A stretch of DNA of 44,988 nt from Acidimicrobiia bacterium. GTDB lineage: Bacteria; Actinomycetota; Acidimicrobiia; Acidimicrobiales; Bin134. Made by a program: the position numbers and the translations under genes. The notes beneath the pieces are model-generated. The model did not search any database and was not told the DNA's origin. It saw only the letters and a program-made list of their open reading frames with translations. Each line of letters begins with the position of its first letter. Position 1 is the stretch's first letter. The DNA is taken from NCBI GenBank assembly GCA_022826705.1, contig JAJDUJ010000022.1:1-44988 (forward strand). The letters run 5' to 3'. Positions 9,638 through 17,706 of the stretch are shown piece after piece.

Positions 9638-10804
9638 GTGGACTACCCCACCGAAGCCGAGCACCACGGACTGCTGAGGGAGACCGTCCGTCGGTTCGTC
9701 GAGACGGAGGTGCCCCGGGAGGTGGCCCGCCAATGGGACCGGACCAACGAGATCGACCGAGGCGTGCTCTACAAGCTGGCCGACCTGGGGCTGTTCGGCA
9801 TCACCATTCCCGAGCACTACGGCGGATCGGGCCGGGACATCACCGCCACCATGATCGTGATCGAGGAGCTGTGCCGCCGCAGTACCGCCCTGGGCAGCGG
9901 ATACATCTACGGCGCTTGCTACGCGGGCATGAACCTGGTGGAGACCGCCAGCGAGGCCCAACGCCAAGCGTGGCTGCCCAAGGTGGCCCAGGGGGAGATG
10001 CTGTTCTCCTACGGGCTGACCGAGCCCGATGTGGGCTCCGATCTGGCCAGCGTCACCACCACCGCAGTGCGCGACGGCGATGTAGTGCGGATCAACGGGG
10101 CCAAGCGGTTCTGCTCGGGCACTACTTACACCGACTACATCTACGCCCTGGTCAACACCAATCCCGATGGCGAGCGCTACCACAATCTGACGTTCGTGCT
10201 GATTCCGCCCTCATCACCGGGAGTGACCATAGAGCCCCAGCACGCCATGGGCCTCAAGGGGTCGATGACCACCGACGTCACCTTCACCGATGTGGAGGTG
10301 CCTGCTGACAACATCGTGGGCGGCGACGAGGGGTGGAACCAAGGGTGGGCCAAGCTGGCCGGCCCGGGTTTGGACGTGGAAAAGATCGAGGTGGCCGCCA
10401 TGGCTCTGGGCATCGCCACCGGAGCGGTTGAGGACGCTTGGAGCTACGCCCAGGAACGGGTGCAGTTCGGCAAGCCCATCAGCAGCCACCAGTCCATCCG
10501 CCACATGCTCTCCGAAGGCCGCACCCGGCTATTGGCCTCCCGCCTGATGACCTACCACGCCGCCCGACTGCTGGATGAGGACAAGCCGGCATCGGTGGAG
10601 ACCTCCATGGCCAAGCTGTTCGTGTGCGACACCGCCAAAGACATCGTGCTGTCGATGCAGCAAGTGATGGGCGCTTACGGCTACGTGGAGGATTTCGACA
10701 TGGAACGCTACGTTCGCGACGTGCTGGTGATGCCCATCATCGGCGGCTCTTCTGCCATCCAGCGAAATAACATCTCCAACCGGCTCAAACTGGCCAAGGA
10801 ATAG
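9638..10804 (+). CDS. Acyl-CoA dehydrogenase
   Basis: FAD enzyme of 388 aa making the alpha,beta double bond in an acyl-CoA. Family marks are the N-terminal helical domain, YGLTEPDVGSDLASV (substrate/FAD region), KRFCSGT, TDVEVPADNIVGG and the C-terminal AIQRNNISNRL. The usual catalytic glutamate of the EGTS motif is replaced: IIGGSSAIQR has Gly369 at that position. A glutamate in LDVEK (Glu248) occupies the place of the base in isovaleryl-CoA dehydrogenase-like enzymes, so a branched-chain or other nonstandard acyl-CoA is plausible. It sits between the crotonase and an APH-like gene and is probably co-transcribed. The family is certain; the substrate is not. Confidence 0.92.
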   Translation: MDYPTEAEHHGLLRETVRRFVETEVPREVARQWDRTNEIDRGVLYKLADLGLFGITIPEHYGGSGRDITATMIVIEELCRRSTALGSGYIYGACYAGMNLVETASEAQRQAWLPKVAQGEMLFSYGLTEPDVGSDLASVTTTAVRDGDVVRINGAKRFCSGTTYTDYIYALVNTNPDGERYHNLTFVLIPPSSPGVTIEPQHAMGLKGSMTTDVTFTDVEVPADNIVGGDEGWNQGWAKLAGPGLDVEKIEVAAMALGIATGAVEDAWSYAQERVQFGKPISSHQSIRHMLSEGRTRLLASRLMTYHAARLLDEDKPASVETSMAKLFVCDTAKDIVLSMQQVMGAYGYVEDFDMERYVRDVLVMPIIGGSSAIQRNNISNRLKLAKE

Positions 10805-10810
10805 CTTGCA

Positions 10811-12175
10811 ATGACCGTTACCAAAGACCCCATGGACCTTGAAGCTGCCTCCGACAAGGTCGTGGCCTGGTTGGAGGACAACTTGGGGGGCACGGTCACC
10901 CATATAGAGCGTCAGGCCCGGTGGCGACCGGTGTGGTTCGCCGATTTGGAGCGCAACGGCGAGCGGCTCGAACTGTGCGTGCGGGGCGATCGCACCGATA
11001 TGCCCCTGGTCTTCCCGCTCGATCACGAGATGCGGCTTCAATCCCTGCTCGGCGACCACGGCATTCCCGTGGCCCAGGTACACGGCTGGATCGACGACCC
11101 GATGGCCTACGTCATGGACCGGGTTCCCGGCGAGAACCACTTTGAGAACTGCACCGATGCCGAGCGAGACGCCGTGGTGGACGACTACCTGCACATCCTG
11201 GCCCGGATGCACGCCCTCGACATCGAGCCCTTCGTCAACGGGGGCATCATGCGAGCAGAGCGACCCGAGGAGTCAGGCTTGCTGGGTTTGCGGCGCTACG
11301 AGCAGTTGTACCGCAGCGTGAAGACGCTCCCCGACCCGTTTCTCGAGTTCTCCTTGGGCTGGCTTCACCGCAATCCCCCGTTCTCCCGGGGCCGGGAGTC
11401 GGTCATCGTGTGGGACACCGGGCAGTTCCACCATCAAGACGGCCGGGTGCTGGCCGTGCTGGACGTGGAGATCGGCCACATCGGCGATCCGATGATGGAT
11501 TTGGCCGCTTGGCGCCAGAGAGACACGGTGCTCGGCTTCGGCAACTTCGCCAAGCTGTACGACCGCTACGGAGAGCTGGCCGGCGAGCCGGTGGACTTGG
11601 ACGCCATCCAGCGCCACCACTTCATGTTCACCCTCTCCAACCAGCTCCCGTTCAGCGCAGCGCTGCGGGAGCCGGCGCCCGACTCCGACCTGATGACCAA
11701 CCTCCAGTGGTGCTACGAGACCAACCTGTTTGCCACCGAGGCCCTGGCTGAGATCCTCGACGTGGAGCTGCCCACCGTGGAAATGCCCGATCCCCGGGAA
11801 TCCCGGGCCGAGGTGGTGCTCAACCACCTGGTGCGCAACCTGCGCACCGTGCAGATCGAAGACGAACACCTGCGCTACAAGCTGCGCACCATGTTCCGCA
11901 TGGCCCGCCACGCATCCCGCATCGACGAGATCGGCGACGCGGTTTCCAGCGCCGACTTGGACGACCTCCACGAGCTGCTGGGCCATCGCCCGGCGACATG
12001 GTTGGCGGGCGAGGCCGAGCTTGAGCAGTTCGTGCTGGCCAACGCCGACACCGACCGCTACGACGAAGCCCTGGTCACGCTGTTCCACAAGCGCAATCTG
12101 CGGGCGCAAATGCTCCTCGGCCCGGCCGGCTCAGCCATGGCCCGCCACCTCCGCATTCAGACCTTCAGCGACTAG
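10811..12175 (+). CDS. Phosphotransferase (APH-like) family protein
   Basis: A 454-aa protein with an aminoglycoside-phosphotransferase/ACAD10-N-like kinase fold. Such genes often accompany acyl-CoA dehydrogenases, and here it begins 6 bp after one. The C-lobe region reads VIVWDTGQFHH (about residues 197-207) followed by VLDVEIGHIGDPMMDLA (about 216-232). Canonical APH has HGDxxxxN then D(W/F)E. The aspartate of the first motif is kept but His-Gly is Val-Trp and the asparagine is missing, whereas GDPxxDLA is conserved. The region after about residue 330 is an extra helical domain. It may phosphorylate a hydroxyacyl-CoA or related intermediate, or be a divergent kinase; this is inferred from context only. 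Confidence 0.8.
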   Translation: MTVTKDPMDLEAASDKVVAWLEDNLGGTVTHIERQARWRPVWFADLERNGERLELCVRGDRTDMPLVFPLDHEMRLQSLLGDHGIPVAQVHGWIDDPMAYVMDRVPGENHFENCTDAERDAVVDDYLHILARMHALDIEPFVNGGIMRAERPEESGLLGLRRYEQLYRSVKTLPDPFLEFSLGWLHRNPPFSRGRESVIVWDTGQFHHQDGRVLAVLDVEIGHIGDPMMDLAAWRQRDTVLGFGNFAKLYDRYGELAGEPVDLDAIQRHHFMFTLSNQLPFSAALREPAPDSDLMTNLQWCYETNLFATEALAEILDVELPTVEMPDPRESRAEVVLNHLVRNLRTVQIEDEHLRYKLRTMFRMARHASRIDEIGDAVSSADLDDLHELLGHRPATWLAGEAELEQFVLANADTDRYDEALVTLFHKRNLRAQMLLGPAGSAMARHLRIQTFSD

Positions 12176-12199
12176 TGGTAGGGCAACAGTGGCTGTGAA

Positions 12200-12218
12200 A
12201 GGGCGCAGCCCACGCCCT
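12200..12218. terminator. Hairpin between convergent genes
   Basis: AGGGCG-CAGCCCA-CGCCCT is a perfect 6-bp stem with a 7-nt loop in the 51-bp gap between the converging APH-like and membrane protein genes. There is no clear T-run, so a weak bidirectional terminator is a guess. Confidence 0.35.
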
Positions 12219-12226
12219 CTGGCCGT

Positions 12227-12907
12227 TCAGCCGCCCAGGACGCGGTAACTGTCGTCGAGAACCAGGCGAATGGAGGCGTACAGGCCTATCAGCGGGCACA
12301 GAACCCAAGGGGCGTTGGTACCCAGGATCAGCACATAGAACTCGCCTTTTGGAATGTTTCGATGCCGCTTCGCGACGAAGAAGCTCATCCAATACGCAGA
12401 CGTCGCGTAGGTCCATTGCCAGAACATCATGATCCCTACGATTCCTGCCGTGATCGGCGACAGGAATTCTGTCGCAAGAGCTGCGTAGAGGATCACCGTA
12501 GGTATGACCGTGACGAAACCGTTGGCGACGTCCACGTTGAACCCGTAGGTACGACGATCAGCGAATGAACCGTCGGACACCGAGTACGTCGCCCATACGT
12601 CGGCCCACACAGTCGGTGAGAGAGCGGCCTTCAGCGGCACCTTCGAGGTGAGGAACTCCGCTGCCGGGCTGCGGCCGGTCTCTTGTCGCCTCTCACGCCA
12701 ATAGGTGTTGCGAGACTCGATGTAGTCCCGCTTGAAGAAGAGGCAGATCTCCCAGTAGCAGATCACGAGGTTGGTCGAAAGGAACAAGGCCAGTACCAGA
12801 TACATGATCCCGATATCTGGGTGCCAGTACTGGCGAAGCGCAATACCCACGACCGCGAGCAGCGCGATCTTCAGTACCGCCAACAGCCCTGCTGGCAACG
12901 TCGCCAT
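12227..12907 (-). CDS. Multi-pass membrane protein of unknown function
   Basis: I do not recognise a family. From the ATG at 12907 the protein has 226 aa; the frame is open 28 codons further to 12991, and no strong ribosome binding site decides between them. Hydrophobic helices are visible as LLAVLKIALLAVVGIAL, MYLVLALFLSTNLVICY, FVTVIPTVILYAALA, ITAGIVGIMMFWQW and VLILGTNAPWVLCPLIGLYA, about five spans. A charged loop with RDYIESRNTYWRERRQ follows the second span. It begins just downstream of the ROK kinase stop on the same strand, so the two may be co-transcribed. Its codon use is less G/C-biased at third positions than its neighbours. Confidence 0.7.
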   Translation of the reverse strand: MATLPAGLLAVLKIALLAVVGIALRQYWHPDIGIMYLVLALFLSTNLVICYWEICLFFKRDYIESRNTYWRERRQETGRSPAAEFLTSKVPLKAALSPTVWADVWATYSVSDGSFADRRTYGFNVDVANGFVTVIPTVILYAALATEFLSPITAGIVGIMMFWQWTYATSAYWMSFFVAKRHRNIPKGEFYVLILGTNAPWVLCPLIGLYASIRLVLDDSYRVLGG

Positions 12908-13006
12908 GCCGGTGACGATACACACCAGCCGCGTCGGGCAAAGCGAACCAGCCGCCCACTCCCCAGCCTGTGGTCGAAACCACCCGGCCAATCGTCAAAG
13001 GCAAAC

Positions 13007-13882
13007 TCAGAGCAGAATTCGGCTCGCGACGGCAGCGGCGCCGATAAGGCCGCCGTCGGGGCCGAGGGGGCTGGGGATGATGCGGGTTCCTTCGGAATGG
13101 ACCAGGCGGCAGATGCGGTCGATCTCGACTTGGGCGGCATCGAAGAAGTCGTCGCCATAGCCCAGCGCCACCGATCCGCCGACCACCGCCAATCGTAGAT
13201 CCAGCAGATTGGACACCGAGCCGACCCCCCGCCCCACCAGCGTCCCCACCCGGCGGCGCATCTCAGTCGGCGCGTCGGCGGGGGCGATCCCTTCCAGCAG
13301 ATCGGCGATGGCGGTTCCCGAGGCCTGGCCCTCCAACAGCCCCACCGCTCCGGCAGCGTCGGCTCGCCCGCCTTCGGCCACAAAAATGTGCCCGATATGG
13401 CCTGCGTTGCCATCAGCCCCGTCGAGCAGCCGGCCGTTCAGCACGATGCCGCCACCGATCCCGGTTGACACCACCATGGCCAGGTAGTTGTCCTCCCCTA
13501 CGGCTCCTCCTACCCAGCCTTCAGCCAGAGCGAGGGCTTTGGCGTCATTGTCCACCGCTACCGGCAGGCGGAGCGCGTCTGACAGCCGTTCTCGCAACGG
13601 GAAATCCCGCCACACGGCGATGTTGAGGGGTGACAGGAGCCGATGGTTGTCCCGTGACGGTCCACCGCTGCCCACGCCGCAGACCGAGACCGGCTGGCCG
13701 TGCTCCTCCAGCACCGCCCGAGCCAACTCCACAACCAGGGCGAACAGAACCTCCTCGTCAGGAGCCTGGGATGGCCCCCGTTGCTGGCACAGCACTTGCC
13801 CGTCAGGGGCGACCACGCCGACGGCCACCTTGGTGCCGCCGATGTCCACGGCTAGCACCGGGCCGTCAAGCACTATCTCCAC
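13007..13882 (-). CDS. ROK-family sugar kinase lacking the zinc cysteines
   Basis: ROK (repressor, ORF, kinase) protein without a DNA-binding domain, 291 aa, so probably an ATP-dependent hexose or amino-sugar kinase such as glucokinase. The phosphate loop is VDIGGTKVAVGVV (12-24). The ASKHA core shows VDNDAKALALAE and STGIGGGIVLNG, and the sugar-binding segment is DGNAGHIGHI. The usual zinc signature CxCGxxGCxE after that histidine is absent: the aligned region reads AEGGRADAAGAVGLLEGQ with no cysteines. Zinc-free ROK kinases exist, but the change leaves the exact substrate open. Flanked by a membrane protein and an aquaporin on the same strand. Confidence 0.88.
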   Translation of the reverse strand: MEIVLDGPVLAVDIGGTKVAVGVVAPDGQVLCQQRGPSQAPDEEVLFALVVELARAVLEEHGQPVSVCGVGSGGPSRDNHRLLSPLNIAVWRDFPLRERLSDALRLPVAVDNDAKALALAEGWVGGAVGEDNYLAMVVSTGIGGGIVLNGRLLDGADGNAGHIGHIFVAEGGRADAAGAVGLLEGQASGTAIADLLEGIAPADAPTEMRRRVGTLVGRGVGSVSNLLDLRLAVVGGSVALGYGDDFFDAAQVEIDRICRLVHSEGTRIIPSPLGPDGGLIGAAAVASRILL

Positions 13883-13891
13883 GGCTTGAGG

Positions 13892-14572
13892 TTAGGAGAC
13901 GGAATCCCCTGTCGGTTTGTCCTGTGGGTACACAAACCGAATCAGCAGCACCGCCGCCACCAGCCCGGCGATCTGCATCACGATGAACATGGGGGCTGAC
14001 GACGGCTCGATGCCGGCGAAGGTGTCAGAGAACATGCGCCCAACGGTCACTGCGGGGTTGGCGAAACTGGTGGACGACGTGAAGTAGTAGGCCCCGCCGA
14101 TATAGGCCGCAACCCCGCCGGCCACATATCGGACCCTTCCGGTGCGCACCAGCGCGAAGATCAGAGCCACCAGCCCGGCGGTCGCGATCACCTCGCCTAG
14201 CCACAGATGACCGCTGGAGCGGTCCTTGGTCGACCAGTCCACTGCGTTCAGGTCGAACATCAGGTTGGCCAGCATCGTCCCGACCACCGCACCCCCCACT
14301 TGGGCCGCGATGTAGGGGGCGATGTGGCGACGGGGAAAGTCACCCAGCGCCCAGTCGGCCAGGGTCACCGCCGGGTTGAAGTGGGCGCCCGACACCGGGC
14401 CGAACATCAAGATGATGGCAAACAGCACCGCCGCGGTGGCCGCCGCGTTCTGGAACAGCTGCAATCCCATGTCGGTGGGCGACAGCCTCTCGGCCATGAT
14501 GCCCGACCCCACCACGCCGATAAGCAGCAGCGCCGTGCCCACGGCCTCGCTAACCAGCTTGCGGGTCAGCAC
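13892..14572 (-). CDS. Aquaporin / MIP-family channel
   Basis: Channel for water or small neutral solutes. Both pore half-helices are intact: GAHFNPAVT (Asn66 from this start) and SFANPAVTVGR (Asn172). Six hydrophobic spans are apparent. The frame is open to an ATG at 14689, but the extra 39 residues are Cys/Pro/Phe-rich and unlike a MIP N-terminus; the GTG at 14572 (LTRKLVSEAVGTALLL) with TGAGG eight bases upstream gives the expected length of about 226 aa. The arginine after the second NPA is present (GRMFSDTF), as in water-selective members. It ends 9 bp before the ROK gene, which could suggest glycerol or polyol handling, but I cannot separate glycerol facilitator from aquaporin by eye. 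Confidence 0.87.
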   Translation of the reverse strand: MLTRKLVSEAVGTALLLIGVVGSGIMAERLSPTDMGLQLFQNAAATAAVLFAIILMFGPVSGAHFNPAVTLADWALGDFPRRHIAPYIAAQVGGAVVGTMLANLMFDLNAVDWSTKDRSSGHLWLGEVIATAGLVALIFALVRTGRVRYVAGGVAAYIGGAYYFTSSTSFANPAVTVGRMFSDTFAGIEPSSAPMFIVMQIAGLVAAVLLIRFVYPQDKPTGDSVS

Positions 14573-14867
14573 CTCCGGAACCTCATGGCTCCAGAATGGT
14601 CGGGTGAACCTGTCGTAGGGAAACTGGCATAGAGAAACTGGGAACCTCGGCAGGGTGCATATGGAGGGGTCGCACATGCACCCCGCCAAGGTTCAGGTCG
14701 ACGCTGTGCCGGAGGGATTTAGCATCAGCGTCTTGATTTTCGGGCTTGCGCCACGCCCGAAAAGCTACGTGGCCTGCCCAAACGCTCGAGCTACCCCAAA
14801 TTGCTGGAAAGTGTCCATCGAGTGAACTTTGCTGGTCGGCCTTGAGGAAAAAGTACGCTCGTCGGCC

Positions 14868-17222
14868 ATGCGGTTTACCGGCGCCAGCGTCCCCCGACGG
14901 GAGGACCCGCGCCTCTTGGCCGGCGCCGGGCGATTTGTGGACGACATCGACCAGCCTGGCCTCTTGGAGGCGGTGTTCGTGCGGAGCCCGGTGGCCCATG
15001 GGCGGCTGATCGAGGTCGAGGCTGGCAATGCCAGGGCCACCGAGGGTGTTGTGGCGGTTCTCACCGCCGAGGATCTTGCCGATTGCTGCTCCCCCATGGG
15101 ATTGGGGATGACCGGGCCGTTGATCGTGCCCGCCCATCTCCCCATGGCCGACTCCAAGGTGCGCTTCGCCGGCGATCCGGTCGCGGTGGTGATTGCCACC
15201 AGCCGGGCTGCCGCAGAAGACGGCGCCGATGCGGTGGAGGTAGACATCGAGCCGCTGCCCCCGGTGACCGGTGCCGCCGCGATGGGCGAACACGCCGCTG
15301 CCGTGTGGGATGAAGCCCCCGACAACGTGCTGTGGTCTGGCGAGGAGGTGTGGGGCAACCCCGACGAGGCTTTCGCTTCTGCTGCCCATGTCATCTCTGA
15401 GACGCTCACCCAGCACCGCCACACCTGCGTCCCCTTGGAGACGCGGGGCGGAGTGGCCGAATACGATCCGTCCACCGGCAGCCTTCGCTACGAGGTCTCC
15501 CACCAGAACCCCCACGCGTTGCGAGTTCATTTGGCCGCCATCCTCGGGCTGCCCGCCTCCCAGATTCGCATCATTTGCGACAGCATCGGCGGATCGTTCG
15601 GCCTCAAGTCCAACCCCACCCGGGAGGATGTGGTGGTGTGCGCCGCCTCCCGACTGCTGGGCCAGCCGGTGCGGTGGGTGGAGGACCGGGCCGAGAACCT
15701 GGTGGCCGGCGGCCACGCCCGAGAGGAGCAGGTGAGCGTGGAGGCCGCGCTCGACGAAAACGGGGTGGTTATCGGGCTGCGAGCCGATCTGGTGATGGAC
15801 CACGGGGCCTACCCGTTCTTGAATCTGCCGCTGTCGCTGTTCGCCAACATCATCAAGGTGCTGCTGCCCGGCACCCTCCGGGTGCGCCACTACCAGTTCC
15901 GGGGTTCGGTGGTGGCCACCAACAAGGCCTCCTTTGTGGCCTATCGGGGGCCGTGGGAGATCGAGTGCTGGGTGCGGGAGCGCCTCATGGACCTCATCGC
16001 CCGCCGGCTCGGCCTCGATCCACTGGAAGTACGCCGCCGCAACTACATGGGCGACGACCAGTTCCCCGGAGCGATGCTCACCGGCCCCACCCTGGATTTC
16101 ATGACCATCAACCAGACGCTGGATCGCGCGGTTGAGCTGGCCGACTACCACGGCTTTCGATCCGCCCAGGTCGAGGCCCGATCAGAGGGGCGGTATCTGG
16201 GCATAGGCCTGTGTACCTATTTGGAGCCCGGTCCCGGTCCCACCAACTACGGCGAGGCGCTGGGCTTCACCTACGAGCAGCGTTCGATGCAGCGGGCCCG
16301 GGTGAAGCTAGAACCCGACGGCTCGGTGACCGCGTTCACCAGCCAGCAGCCCCACGGCCAGAGCCATGAGACCACCCTGTCGCAGGTGGTGGCCGACGAG
16401 CTGGGGGTGCCCATCGACAACGTGCGGGTGGTGTGCGGGGACACCGACCAGGTGCCTTTCAACATGGTGGGCACCGGCGGGAGCCGGGCGGCCACGCTGG
16501 GCGCCGGAGCGGCCCAGGGCGCGGCCCGAATTGTACGCCACAAGCTGCTGGCGGTGGTTGCTGCCCTGCTGGAGGCCAACCCCGATGATCTGGAGATCGT
16601 CGACGGGGTGGTGGCCGTGCGGGGATCGCCCAACCGATCCAAGACAGTAGCCGAGGTGGCCCGGCTGTCGTACATGGCCCCGTTCACCTTGGACGACGCA
16701 CTGGGCGACGGCTTCGACGCATCGTTTGACTTCGAGACCCCGGCCGGCGGCTGGACCCAGTCGACCCACGTGTGCTGGGTGGAGCTCGACCCCGGCACTG
16801 GATTGGTGACCGTGCCCCGCTACCTGGTGGTGGAAGACTGCGGGGAGATGATCAACCCCGCAGTGGTGGAGGGCCAGATCCGGGGCGGGGTGGCCCAGGG
16901 AATCGGCAGCGTGCTGCTCGAGCGCATCGTCTACGACGACAGCGGGCAGTGCACCACGTCGTCGTTCATGGACTACCTGCTGCCCACCGCTGCCGAAATC
17001 CCCCACATCGACATCGAGCACATCGAGGGCCCCTCTCAGGGCGACGTCCCCTGGCGGGGTGTCGGCGAGGGCGGAGCCATCGGTTCCCCCGCCGCGGTGT
17101 GCAACGCCATCGAAGACGCCCTCGCCCCTTGGGACGTTGAAATCACCGAGCAGCACCTACCACCCAGCCGCATCCTCGAGCTGACCGCTCCCACTTCTGA
17201 GCCCGCCACAGGCGACCACTAG
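14868..17222 (+). CDS. Orphan molybdenum hydroxylase large subunit (CoxL/XdhB-like, neither form I nor form II)
   Basis: Mo-cofactor-binding large subunit of the xanthine dehydrogenase family, 784 aa from the ATG at 14868 (MRFTGASVPRREDPRLL); the frame extends 13 codons upstream. Family marks: GGSFGLKSNP, PHGQSHETTLSQ, GGSRAATLGAGAAQGAA, GGVAQGIGSVLLER and the Mo-proximal glutamate in GVGEGGAIGSPAAV (Glu734). The substrate loop reads AYRGPWE (358-364), not AYRCSFR of CO dehydrogenase nor AYRGAGR of form II, so CO is not the expected substrate. No small FeS or FAD subunit gene is adjacent. It is followed one base later by a cupin gene and then a TauD-like dioxygenase, which suggests oxidation of an organic ring or aldehyde. 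Confidence 0.9.
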   Translation: MRFTGASVPRREDPRLLAGAGRFVDDIDQPGLLEAVFVRSPVAHGRLIEVEAGNARATEGVVAVLTAEDLADCCSPMGLGMTGPLIVPAHLPMADSKVRFAGDPVAVVIATSRAAAEDGADAVEVDIEPLPPVTGAAAMGEHAAAVWDEAPDNVLWSGEEVWGNPDEAFASAAHVISETLTQHRHTCVPLETRGGVAEYDPSTGSLRYEVSHQNPHALRVHLAAILGLPASQIRIICDSIGGSFGLKSNPTREDVVVCAASRLLGQPVRWVEDRAENLVAGGHAREEQVSVEAALDENGVVIGLRADLVMDHGAYPFLNLPLSLFANIIKVLLPGTLRVRHYQFRGSVVATNKASFVAYRGPWEIECWVRERLMDLIARRLGLDPLEVRRRNYMGDDQFPGAMLTGPTLDFMTINQTLDRAVELADYHGFRSAQVEARSEGRYLGIGLCTYLEPGPGPTNYGEALGFTYEQRSMQRARVKLEPDGSVTAFTSQQPHGQSHETTLSQVVADELGVPIDNVRVVCGDTDQVPFNMVGTGGSRAATLGAGAAQGAARIVRHKLLAVVAALLEANPDDLEIVDGVVAVRGSPNRSKTVAEVARLSYMAPFTLDDALGDGFDASFDFETPAGGWTQSTHVCWVELDPGTGLVTVPRYLVVEDCGEMINPAVVEGQIRGGVAQGIGSVLLERIVYDDSGQCTTSSFMDYLLPTAAEIPHIDIEHIEGPSQGDVPWRGVGEGGAIGSPAAVCNAIEDALAPWDVEITEQHLPPSRILELTAPTSEPATGDH

Positions 17223-17223
17223 C

Positions 17224-17706
17224 GTGGGAGCCGTGAAGGACAACCCCATTGGCGAGCGGCGGCCGATACGCATTGCCGAAATCGAGTGGGAGGACTACGC
17301 CGATCCCGACGAGCCCGATCGGGCGCCGGGGCCGTTCGTGCGCTGGCTGGTGGACCCGGCGTCGGGAAACCGGGTCATGCACGTGAAGTCGTGGGCAGGT
17401 CGCAACGCAGCGGCCCACTGGCACCTGTCCGATACGGTGTACCTGGTGACCAAGGGCGAGTTCATCGTGGAGGGCGAGGAGCCCTACCGGGAGGGCGACC
17501 TGCGCTGGGTGCGGGGCGGATTCGCCTACGGCCCGGAGCGGTCGGGTCCCGACGGCTGCGAGTACCTGTTTTTCAGCCTCGGCCCTTACGACAAGCTCGA
17601 CCCCGATGAGCATCCCCCGCCGCTGGGCCGCTGGGACGACCCCTCCACGTGGGTGGACGGTTACCCCCAAGTTGAGCGGGCCAAGCTGATGGACAGCCCC
17701 CGATGA
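17224..17706 (+). CDS. Cupin-domain protein
   Basis: Small single-domain cupin of 160 aa with a GTG start one base after the previous stop; a second in-frame GTG lies three codons in. The conserved beta-barrel core is visible: NAAAHWHLSDTVYLVTKGEF (61-80) gives His65 and His67 as candidate metal ligands, then YREGDLRWVRGGFAYGPERSG, where the third histidine of many cupins is not evident. It may be a sugar- or substrate-binding cupin, a metal-dependent oxygenase or an isomerase. It overlaps the following dioxygenase by 4 bp (ATGA), so it probably acts with the molybdenum hydroxylase and that dioxygenase in one pathway. Confidence 0.8.
   Translation: MGAVKDNPIGERRPIRIAEIEWEDYADPDEPDRAPGPFVRWLVDPASGNRVMHVKSWAGRNAAAHWHLSDTVYLVTKGEFIVEGEEPYREGDLRWVRGGFAYGPERSGPDGCEYLFFSLGPYDKLDPDEHPPPLGRWDDPSTWVDGYPQVERAKLMDSPR

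Noticed and set aside
14583..16151. 522-aa minus-strand open frame
   Set aside because: Antisense to the molybdenum hydroxylase gene, which has clear family motifs.
14868..17222. Second CO dehydrogenase large subunit
   Set aside because: Active loop AYRGPWE is neither form I nor form II, and no small or FAD subunit is adjacent.
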